Below the pieces are notes generated by a model. The model saw nothing but the letters and a program-made list of their open reading frames with translations. It did not search any database and was not told the DNA's origin. From the NCBI GenBank assembly GCA_032160945.1, contig JAVHTL010000015.1: DNA of 29,810 nucleotides; one strand, written 5' to 3'. The DNA comes from Fervidibacter sp032160945 (lineage in GTDB: Bacteria > Armatimonadota > Fervidibacteria > Fervidibacterales > Fervidibacteraceae). The translations under genes and the position numbers were made by a program. Positions 24,002 through 29,810 of this stretch are shown piece by piece (position 1 is the first letter of the stretch; every line of letters begins with the position of its first letter).

Positions 24002-24787
24002 ATGACCGATTGGCAGTTGAAGCAAATGAACACTGAAGAACTTTTCCGAATTTGGCACAAAACGAAAGACCCAAAGGTAAGGGATGAGTTGATTTTCCGC
24101 TATCTTGATTTAGCGAAGGCTTTGGCGAGAAGGTTTGTCGGGCGAGGTGAGCCTTTGGAAGACCTAATTCAAGTGGCAATTTACGGGTTGATAAACGCCA
24201 TTGACCGCTATGACCCAGAGAGGGGAACGAAGTTTGAAACTTTTGCTTATCCGACAATTTTGGGCGAGTTGAAACGCCATTTTCGTGACACAGTTTGGTT
24301 AATGCAACTGCCGAGAGGTTTGATGGAACTGAACCAAAAGGCATACAAACTCGTTGACATTTTGACCCAAAAACTTGGGCGACCACCAACAATTGCCGAG
24401 TTGGCTCAAGAACTTGGAGTCAGCGAGGAACAAGTCATTGAAGCCCTTGACGCTGCCAATGCTTACGAGACTTTATCGCTGGAACAGGAAGTGATGACCG
24501 ACGAGGATGATAAGCCTCAATTCCTTGAAGAGTTAGTAACGATGATGGAGGAGGAGACGGTGGAGAGATGGCAAAAGAGACAGGTGCTTGATGATGCGAT
24601 GAAGGTTCTGGACGAACGGGAAAGGAAAATCGTTGAAATGCGCTTCTTTGGTGACTTGACCCAAACCCAGATTGCTCAGGAACTTGGAATTTCTCAAATG
24701 CATGTCTCTCGGCTATTGCGAAAAGCGTTGCAAAAATTGAAGGCTTACTTGAAGGGCACGGAAAGGAAGAGAAGTTTAAGGGGTTGA
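24002..24787 (+). CDS. RNA polymerase sigma factor, SigB/SigF/SigG subfamily
   Basis: This is a 261-residue group 3 sigma-70 factor. Region 2 (about 30-100) includes GRGEPLEDLIQVAIYGLINA and DPERGTKFETFAYPTILGEL. Region 3 (about 105-150) includes LGRPPTIAELAQELGVSEEQ. Region 4 (about 195-248) has the helix-turn-helix LTQTQIAQELGISQMHVSRL. Length and motifs fit the stress or developmental sigmas controlled by partner switching. GGAGG lies 8 bases before the ATG. Its partner protein is immediately upstream, and the permease gene overlaps or abuts its stop, so all are probably cotranscribed. The controlled regulon is not visible here. Confidence 0.93.
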   Translation: MTDWQLKQMNTEELFRIWHKTKDPKVRDELIFRYLDLAKALARRFVGRGEPLEDLIQVAIYGLINAIDRYDPERGTKFETFAYPTILGELKRHFRDTVWLMQLPRGLMELNQKAYKLVDILTQKLGRPPTIAELAQELGVSEEQVIEALDAANAYETLSLEQEVMTDEDDKPQFLEELVTMMEEETVERWQKRQVLDDAMKVLDERERKIVEMRFFGDLTQTQIAQELGISQMHVSRLLRKALQKLKAYLKGTERKRSLRG

Positions 24788-24792
24788 AGAAG

Positions 24793-25947
24793 ATGGCTCA
24801 AGTCCCTTCACCGACAAGCCCTTGGACTCCTGAACAAGTGGAGTGGATTAAGCGCGTTGGTCTAGCTGCTTTTATTCTTCTCGTTCTCTTTTTCTTTTGG
24901 CAAATCCGAAGCATCATTCCCCTTTTCCTTGTCGGTTTCTTCATCGCCTACTTGCTTGATCCACTTGTTGATAGGCTTGAGGAGCGTGGCTTTTCTCGGA
25001 CTGGTGGAACTATCGTTGTCTTTTCGGTTTTCTTTTTGCTGGCAATTGGTTTGGGGCTTATAGTTGTTCCGCCTTTGATTGAGCAACTGGCTTCCATCAT
25101 TTCCTCTTTCCTGCCACCTAAGGGACGCTATTACTTGCTTGCCCTTCAAGTCATTGAATTCGTTGAGGCTAAAGTTTTGAGGGGCGAAATCCCACCTTTT
25201 TTGGAGCAAGCCCTTCAGCGTGTATCAGAGCAGTTGGGCAATTTCCTGCTGGTTAGGCTGCAAAGCGCTCTTTCAACTTTGACAGGTTTGTTCTCGCTGA
25301 TAATCCTTCCCTTCATCGTTTTCTTCGCTTTGCAAATCGTTGACCCAATGAGGCAAAGGTTAAAGTGGTGGATTCCAGCCGAATATCGTGAGCCTTTAAA
25401 GGAATTGGTCAGGGAGATAGGGCAACTCGTCGGTCGTTATGTGAGAGGTTACATTCTCCTTTGTTTTGCTGTCGGTATAGTTGATGTGCTTTTCTTGACA
25501 GTTTGCCAATGGCTTTTTGGAATGGATTATGTGCTCGCCATCGGAATTTTGGGCGGTGCAACTTACGCCATACCTTACTTTGGCGCTTTGCTGACTACCC
25601 TTGCAGGCGGGTTGGCTGCATACACGACGGCTCAACACCATTCAATTTTGTGCGCCATTGTCGTAATGGCTGGGGTGATACTCATCAACCAAAGTTTTGA
25701 CCTGCTCATTATGCCGAGGATAGTGGGAAGGCAAGTCGGTTTGCATCCATTGACGGTTCTGTTCGCCATCATGGCTGGAGGGACAATGATGGGCATCTTA
25801 GGGATGTTGCTCGCTGTGCCAATTGCTGGCGCTGTCAAATTGGTGCTTCAAACCTTGTTTCCCAAACACTTCGCACCCGTTACAGAAGAAGAAAACGCTG
25901 TTAAAATGACGATGGGCAATTACAAAAAGCGAGGTGAGGGAAAATGA
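24793..25947 (+). CDS. AI-2E family transporter (PerM/TqsA-type permease)
   Basis: This polytopic membrane protein of about 384 residues has around eight hydrophobic helices. Near the N-terminus is the family pattern IIPLFLVGFFIAYLLDPLVDRLEERGFSR (in parts), and the C-terminal half has YAIPYFGALLTTLAGGLAA and the VGLHPLTVLFAIMAGG segment. Family members export small molecules, including autoinducer-2 in a few cases, or ions; the substrate here is unknown. ATG at 24793 has AAGGGG about 9 bases upstream. A TTG at 24784 that overlaps the sigma stop as TTGA is an alternative start. The 3' end overlaps the next ATG as ATGA. Its place in the sigma operon is notable, but the link may be only cotranscription. 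Confidence 0.9.
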   Translation: MAQVPSPTSPWTPEQVEWIKRVGLAAFILLVLFFFWQIRSIIPLFLVGFFIAYLLDPLVDRLEERGFSRTGGTIVVFSVFFLLAIGLGLIVVPPLIEQLASIISSFLPPKGRYYLLALQVIEFVEAKVLRGEIPPFLEQALQRVSEQLGNFLLVRLQSALSTLTGLFSLIILPFIVFFALQIVDPMRQRLKWWIPAEYREPLKELVREIGQLVGRYVRGYILLCFAVGIVDVLFLTVCQWLFGMDYVLAIGILGGATYAIPYFGALLTTLAGGLAAYTTAQHHSILCAIVVMAGVILINQSFDLLIMPRIVGRQVGLHPLTVLFAIMAGGTMMGILGMLLAVPIAGAVKLVLQTLFPKHFAPVTEEENAVKMTMGNYKKRGEGK

Positions 25948-26525
25948 AGTTAAGCCGCAGGACACTCTTAAAGTTAACGGGTGGAGTCGCCGCTCTGGGT
26001 GGTGCTGGAATTTTGGGTTGGCAGTTGGCTCGTGAACACCATGAAAGCACTGCTCTGGCTGCTGAAGATTTGTTGGAAGTGAAAGTTGAAGGCGTCTATT
26101 CCGACGCAGTTGGAGCGAAGGTTGTCTTTTTGTCTCCCGATAAAGGCGATAAGGTCCTGAGGGTCTGGGTTGGCGATGCTGAGGCATTGGCTATTGCTTC
26201 AGCCCTCAATGGCATCCCGTTCCCACGACCTATGACCCACGATTTGTTACTGAACACCATAAAGGCTTTGGGCGGGAAAGTTGAGCGTGTCGTCATAACC
26301 GACCTTCGTGACAATACTTTTTTTGCCACTGTCTTTTTGCAGAGCGGGAAAGGCATCAAAGAACTGGATGCTCGCCCCTCCGATAGCATCGCTTTGGCTT
26401 TGAGAGCAAAGGCTCCTATCTTCCTTTCACCAAAAGTGCAGAAAGTTATGGAACCCTTGAGAAGTATCCCTGCACCAGAAAAGCCAGAGCGACCTCAATC
26501 AAAACGAAAAGGAATTGAGACATAA
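25944..26525 (+). CDS. DUF151 (bifunctional nuclease, BFN) domain protein with Tat-type signal
   Basis: ATG at 25944 overlaps the permease stop as ATGA and has GAGGTGA 6 bases upstream. Residues 4-11 read SRRTLLKL, a twin-arginine motif. They are followed by a hydrophobic glycine/alanine segment (11-28) and a plausible cleavage site at STALAA (about 39-40). Residues ~44-160 are a DUF151/BFN domain with LEVKVEGVYSD, VLRVWVGDAEALAIASAL, TITDLRDNTFFA-like strands (VITDLRDNTFFATV) and ARPSDSIALALRAKAPIF. Relatives usually have no signal and are thought cytoplasmic, with nuclease activity shown only for a few. The C-terminus is a Pro/Lys-rich tail. Tat export is inferred from the motif alone. Confidence 0.88.
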   Translation: MKLSRRTLLKLTGGVAALGGAGILGWQLAREHHESTALAAEDLLEVKVEGVYSDAVGAKVVFLSPDKGDKVLRVWVGDAEALAIASALNGIPFPRPMTHDLLLNTIKALGGKVERVVITDLRDNTFFATVFLQSGKGIKELDARPSDSIALALRAKAPIFLSPKVQKVMEPLRSIPAPEKPERPQSKRKGIET

Positions 26526-26579
26526 ACTCAACCCTAAGTTGATTGCCCAAGGGAACAAAAGTTTAGCCTTTAAGCCCTG

Positions 26580-27641
26580 ATGGTGGTGAAGGAAAGTTTG
26601 AAAGACCGTTTTTTGCTTGCTTGTAAACGACAGCCCACTGATTGCACCCCTGTTTGGTTCATGAGGCAAGTGGGACGATACTTGCCTGAGTATCGTCGGC
26701 TGCGAGAGCGATACAGCGTGTCGGAAATTTGCAATAACCCCGAACTTGCTGCGAAAGTAACTTTAATGCCCATCCAACGCTTTCACCTTGATGCAGCAAT
26801 TATCTTCGCAGATTTAATGACTCCCCTTGAAGCGATGGGAGTGAAGTTTGAACTGCATGAAGGCATTGGTCCAGTCATTGAAACCCCTATTCGCTTCCCA
26901 CCTGATGTTGACAGGCTCTTTGAACCTGATGAGGATGAAATCGCTCCCAAGACTTTGCAAGCAATTCGCGTCGTCAAGAAGGAGTTGGGTGGGAAGCCAC
27001 TCATAGGCTTTGCTGGTGCCCCTTTCACTCTCGCATGTTATCTCGTTGAGGGCAAAGGAACTCGCGATTTCGTTTTGACGAAAGGGTTCATGCTCTCAGA
27101 ACCCAAAGCATGGTATAAACTCATGGAAAAGTTAACCACACTCGTTGTCAGGTTTTTGATGGCTCAAGTTGCTGCTGGCGCCGATGCTGTCCAAATTTTT
27201 GACAGTTGGGTTGGATGCCTCTCGCCCAAAGATTACTACGAGTTTGTTTTGCCACATATGAAGCGACTTTTTGGCGAAACGGAAAAACTCGGTGTCCCAA
27301 GAATTCACTTCGGAACTGGCACATCCAACTTACTGACCTTGATGAAAGAGGCTGGCGGAGAAGTTATGGGGGTTGATTGGAGAATTCCCATAGACGAGGC
27401 TTGGCAAAGGCTCAATTTTGAGATGGCAATTCAAGGCAATCTTGACCCAGCAACTTTACTTGCTCCCTTTGAAGTGGTTCGTGAGCGAGCCCTTGACATC
27501 TTGAAGCGAGTTGGCGGGCGAAATGGGCACATCTTCAACTTAGGACATGGCATCTTGCCTCAAACTGACCCAGACAATGTGGCTCGGCTCGTTGATTTTG
27601 TTCACTCAACATCCCTTCAAATGTCGCAGGGGAATGGCTAA
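26580..27641 (+). CDS. hemE: Uroporphyrinogen decarboxylase
   Basis: HemE removes four acetate carboxyl groups from uroporphyrinogen III to give coproporphyrinogen III in the heme pathway. The 353-residue length is normal. The signature WFMRQVGRYLPEYR sits at residues 26-39 (Arg29 and Arg33 in the substrate pocket). The catalytic aspartate is Asp78 in IIFADLMTP, followed by FAGAPFTLACYLVEGKGT with the conserved Tyr, IFDSWVG, and the C-terminal FNLGHGILPQTDPDNV. ATG at 26580 has no clear SD; GTG codons 2 and 3 are possible starts. No other heme gene is in the window, so its neighbours do not explain its position. Confidence 0.96.
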   Translation: MVVKESLKDRFLLACKRQPTDCTPVWFMRQVGRYLPEYRRLRERYSVSEICNNPELAAKVTLMPIQRFHLDAAIIFADLMTPLEAMGVKFELHEGIGPVIETPIRFPPDVDRLFEPDEDEIAPKTLQAIRVVKKELGGKPLIGFAGAPFTLACYLVEGKGTRDFVLTKGFMLSEPKAWYKLMEKLTTLVVRFLMAQVAAGADAVQIFDSWVGCLSPKDYYEFVLPHMKRLFGETEKLGVPRIHFGTGTSNLLTLMKEAGGEVMGVDWRIPIDEAWQRLNFEMAIQGNLDPATLLAPFEVVRERALDILKRVGGRNGHIFNLGHGILPQTDPDNVARLVDFVHSTSLQMSQGNG

Positions 27642-27683
27642 AGGTGCAACGATTTGACAAAATTGAAGCGGAGGGTGAAGACA

Positions 27684-28199
27684 ATGAACCGAGCAACTGT
27701 TGTCAGTGAGTTGGCAAAAGTTTTGCAAGTAAACGAGGCTGAAGCGGAAAAAATTTTAAGGGCTTTCGCCCAAGTCATTGGTCCAATCGCTGCGGAAGTC
27801 CCGCCATACTTTGAGCGCTATTTTGAAGCCCAAATCCAAATAGTCCTAAACAAGGTTGAGGATTTGGAGCGTTCAACTCAACAGCGGTTCAACGAATTAA
27901 GCCGATTAACTCAGCAACAAATTACTGAACTGCACCGATCAACTCAGCAACAAATCGCTGAACTGCGTCAATCAACTCAGCAACAAATTGCTGAACTGCA
28001 CCGATCAACTCAGCAACAAATTACTGAACTGCGTCAATCAACTCAGCAGCAAATTGCTGAACTGCGCCATTACACTGAACAAAGGCTGGATGCGCTTGAG
28101 AGGAGGCTCGACCGAGTGGAGAAATGGCTGCTTAGCGTTTTGGTCATGATACTTTCAGGTGTTCTGGCGATCATCTTTCGTATTTACTTTGGCGGGTGA
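27684..28199 (+). CDS. Tail-anchored coiled-coil protein with 11-residue repeats (171 aa), DUF1640-like architecture
   Basis: ATG at 27684 has GGAGGGTG 6 bases upstream. A TTG at 27654 would add ten residues without an SD. The N-terminal ~60 residues are helical and may form a small domain (VSELAKVLQVNEAEAEKILR). Residues 64-140 are six to seven near-identical 11-residue units of the type STQQQIAELRQ/STQQQIAELHR, giving a long hendecad coiled coil. Residues ~148-167 form a transmembrane helix (LLSVLVMILSGVLAIIFRIYF), leaving almost nothing beyond it. The overall plan resembles bacterial DUF1640-type proteins, but I cannot confirm the family. The stop overlaps a GTG of the next frame, so translation may be coupled. 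Function unknown. Confidence 0.75.
   Translation: MNRATVVSELAKVLQVNEAEAEKILRAFAQVIGPIAAEVPPYFERYFEAQIQIVLNKVEDLERSTQQRFNELSRLTQQQITELHRSTQQQIAELRQSTQQQIAELHRSTQQQITELRQSTQQQIAELRHYTEQRLDALERRLDRVEKWLLSVLVMILSGVLAIIFRIYFGG
27873..28103 (+). repeat. 33-bp tandem repeat (about seven units) with a 66-bp alternation, inside a coding region
   Basis: Units start at 27873, 27906, 27939, 27972, 28005 and 28038, with a degenerate unit at 28071. The core ACTCAGCAACAAAT is shared. Units end alternately in CACCGA (His-Arg) and CGTCAA (Arg-Gln), giving a 66-bp higher-order period in units 2-5. The high DNA identity suggests recent slippage or unequal recombination. The repeat is in frame, so copy-number change would lengthen or shorten the coiled coil by 11 residues. 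Confidence 0.9.
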
Positions 28200-28207
28200 G
28201 TAAACTT

Positions 28208-28477
28208 ATGTTGGCGCAACAGGGTGCTGAGCAAATCCTTGAAAAGGCAGCACAAGTTATAGTTCGGCGTGGACTTGAAGTCCCAGCCATTTTGTTTTTG
28301 GAAATGCACAAACCTCTGGCGAGCCTAATAGGTCACGCCGTTTGGATAACGATGCCCGTTTGGGCTTTGTTTTTTGGTGCGAGCACAACGAATGAGTTAG
28401 GAGCATTCCTTTCTGACCCTGAGCGAATTGAGCAACTTATTCAACGCATTGAAGAGTTGAGCGCACAGAAAAAATGA
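28208..28477 (+). CDS. Small single-helix membrane protein (about 89 aa)
   Basis: Two starts are possible. GTG at 28196 overlaps the upstream stop, while ATG at 28208 has GGGTGAG 7 bases upstream and is preferred. The protein has an amphipathic N-terminus (GAEQILEKAAQVIVRRGLEVPAILFLEMHKPL), one hydrophobic helix (LIGHAVWITMPVWALFFGAS, about residues 40-58) and a charged C-terminus (DPERIEQLIQRIEEL). Small proteins of this pattern recur beside DUF6754-type genes as I recall, but I do not know their function. It probably works with the two membrane proteins that follow. Confidence 0.7.
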   Translation: MLAQQGAEQILEKAAQVIVRRGLEVPAILFLEMHKPLASLIGHAVWITMPVWALFFGASTTNELGAFLSDPERIEQLIQRIEELSAQKK

Positions 28478-28532
28478 GAGCAAGATAGAAGGGCAATCAA
28501 AGTGAGGCTGAAAAAGGGGATGGTGAAGCCAA

Positions 28533-29303
28533 GTGCAACATGCAGATTGGTCAACTCTTTACCCTTGGCTCGTTTGGATTTTAACGGTGCTAATAGGAGC
28601 AGGAATTGCGATGGCTCACGCTGGCAAACAACTTCACATTAGGCGTTTGCCAGCCATTGATGCCATTGAGGAAGCCGTCGGGCGAGCGACGGAGATGGGG
28701 CGACCAATGCTTTTCGTTCCGGGACTTGCCGGTATTGATGTCCCAAGTTTCCAAGCGGTTGCCATTGCTGGTCACATAGCGAAACTTGCTGCAAGATACC
28801 GAACCCGCATAATCATGCCGGTGACCGACACGGTGATAATGACAATGGCTGAGCAGGTTTTAAAAGAGGCTTATGCAGAGGGAGGAGCACCGGAGGCTTT
28901 TCGCTCTGAAGATATTCGCTTCCTTTCTGGTGACCAGTTCGCATTCGCTTCGGGTGTAGTCGGTTTGATGAACCGAGAGAGAGTGGCAGCGAACTTTTTC
29001 TTCGGCGTCTTCGCTGCTGAGTCTTTGATTTTGGCTGAAACGGGACAAGCGTTAGGTGCAATCCAAATTGCTGGCACACCTTCAACTTTGCAAATTCCCT
29101 TCTTCATCGCTGCTTGCGATTTCACCGTCATCGGAGAAGAGTATTACGCCGTCACGGCTTACCTGACAAGAGAACCGATTTTATTGGGAAGTGTCTGGGG
29201 GCAAGACATTTGTCGCATTACACTGACAGGGCTCGTTTTTTCTACCACTTTGCTCCAGAAACTTTTGCCCGCTTTCGTTTTGAAATTCTTGGGATTGGGG
29301 TGA
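28533..29303 (+). CDS. DUF6754-like membrane protein (256 aa)
   Basis: GTG at 28533 has GGTGA 6 bases upstream. The N-terminus has one helix (LVWILTVLIGAGIAMAHA). A soluble region follows with IDAIEEAVGRATEMGRPMLF, VPGLAGIDVPSFQAVAIAGH, FFFGVFAAESLILAETGQ, GAIQIAGTPSTLQIPFF and EEYYAVTAYLTREPILLGS. A last hydrophobic segment lies at LVFSTTLLQKLLPAFVLKF. This order of motifs matches what I remember of the DUF6754 family, found in Chloroflexota, Armatimonadota and relatives. No biochemical role is established. It sits 55 bp after the small membrane protein and 9 bp before a further membrane protein gene. Confidence 0.75.
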   Translation: MQHADWSTLYPWLVWILTVLIGAGIAMAHAGKQLHIRRLPAIDAIEEAVGRATEMGRPMLFVPGLAGIDVPSFQAVAIAGHIAKLAARYRTRIIMPVTDTVIMTMAEQVLKEAYAEGGAPEAFRSEDIRFLSGDQFAFASGVVGLMNRERVAANFFFGVFAAESLILAETGQALGAIQIAGTPSTLQIPFFIAACDFTVIGEEYYAVTAYLTREPILLGSVWGQDICRITLTGLVFSTTLLQKLLPAFVLKFLGLG

Positions 29304-29312
29304 GGGTGAAAC

Positions 29313-29810
29313 ATGTTTGAGCCGGTCAGAGATTTGGGGCTAAATATCGCTTTGATTTTTGGTGCAATCTTCATCAGCATCCTCATTCTCACGGCACTTC
29401 ATGCATCGCCACCTCAGTTCAAGCGCATCTTGACAATTGTTGTTACCTTCCTCGCTGGGCTTTACTTTCCCGTTGAGTTTTATATCCACCGCCACAATTT
29501 TCTGACGCCCTTTCGCGACTCGGTTAGCAATTTGGTTCAAGTTCTGGCGGCGTTCACCTTTGGGCTTGGGGTCGTTAACCTCGTGCTCATTCACGGCAGA
29601 CATGTGCTTCAACGGACGGCTAATTTGCCTTTCAGTCTCGCCTTTTTCGCAGGATTTTTGCTCATGACCGTTGTCGGTTTTATCCAACGATACTCACCGC
29701 AACTTTGGGCAAAGGGAGCAGGGACAGGGCAAATTGCCTTTTGGGAAGGAATGCACAAGTTGCTCTTTGAAGGTATGCTGCTCCCACTGACTTCAACGGT
29801 CTTCTCGCTT
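29313..29810 (+). CDS. Polytopic membrane protein, 3' end outside window
   Basis: ATG at 29313 is preceded by GAGGGTGA and lies 9 bp after the DUF6754-like gene. The frame is open for 166 codons to the window end. About five hydrophobic segments are visible: LGLNIALIFGAIFISILIL, ILTIVVTFLAGLYFPVEF, LVQVLAAFTFGLGVVNLVL, LPFSLAFFAGFLLMTVVGF and one beginning at LLFEGMLLPLTSTVFSL. I do not recognise the family. Its position suggests it is a membrane partner of the two preceding proteins. Confidence 0.75.
   Translation, partial: MFEPVRDLGLNIALIFGAIFISILILTALHASPPQFKRILTIVVTFLAGLYFPVEFYIHRHNFLTPFRDSVSNLVQVLAAFTFGLGVVNLVLIHGRHVLQRTANLPFSLAFFAGFLLMTVVGFIQRYSPQLWAKGAGTGQIAFWEGMHKLLFEGMLLPLTSTVFSL

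Noticed and set aside
23868..24392. 174-codon minus-strand frame opposite the sigma factor gene
   Set aside because: It lies antisense to two clear genes, has no recognisable domain and no SD, and is best explained as a shadow of them.
27873..28103. 33-bp repeats as a CRISPR array
   Set aside because: The units are directly tandem without spacers and stay in frame within a coding region.

Overview
The window looks like chromosomal DNA of a free-living, probably diderm and possibly thermophilic bacterium. The style (very large secreted beta-sandwich proteins beside ordinary housekeeping genes, a SigB/SigF-type sigma factor, a DUF6754-like membrane operon) suggests Armatimonadota or a related lineage. 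That placement is an inference from general character, because no rRNA is present. I saw no tRNA, insertion sequence, phage gene or CRISPR array.

Positions 1 to 22768 are read entirely on the minus strand, and the genes are so closely packed that they could form one or two long transcripts. In transcription order they are a glycosyltransferase whose natural start is followed by an in-frame TGA, a four-domain ribosomal S1-type protein, dephospho-CoA kinase, and five exported proteins. The exported proteins are a 1851-residue beta-propeller/GATase-like/carboxypeptidase-regulatory-repeat protein, a 610-residue CsgG/FlgT-like protein, an M6-type metalloprotease of about 1081 residues, a 903-residue beta-sandwich protein, and a giant FnIII/Big_1 (invasin-type) repeat protein of which 2061 residues lie in the window. 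Three of these (1851, 1081 and 903) end in the same module: two 'GNPFPF...GYWVY'-like repeats, a linker sandwich and a FlgD-like terminal Ig domain. The other two (610 and giant) share a different N-terminal half: signal peptide, CsgG-like domain, hydrophobic helix with a Gly/Lys-rich exit, then extracellular-type beta domains. Together they look like a cell-surface or secreted assembly with its own export/anchoring components and a processing protease.

Positions 22769 to 23168 are a divergent intergenic region with a good minus-strand promoter (TTTACA-N17-TATAAT) and a weaker plus-strand one.

Positions 23169 to 29810 are read on the plus strand. First comes a partner-switching pair: a single protein fusing an anti-sigma antagonist (STAS) to an anti-sigma kinase (HATPase), then its likely target sigma factor. 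These are translationally coupled or nearly so to an AI-2E-type permease and a Tat-exported DUF151 (bifunctional nuclease) protein. Uroporphyrinogen decarboxylase (hemE) follows. After it come a tail-anchored 11-residue-repeat coiled-coil protein, a small one-helix membrane protein, a DUF6754-like membrane protein and the first 166 residues of a polytopic membrane protein cut by the window edge.
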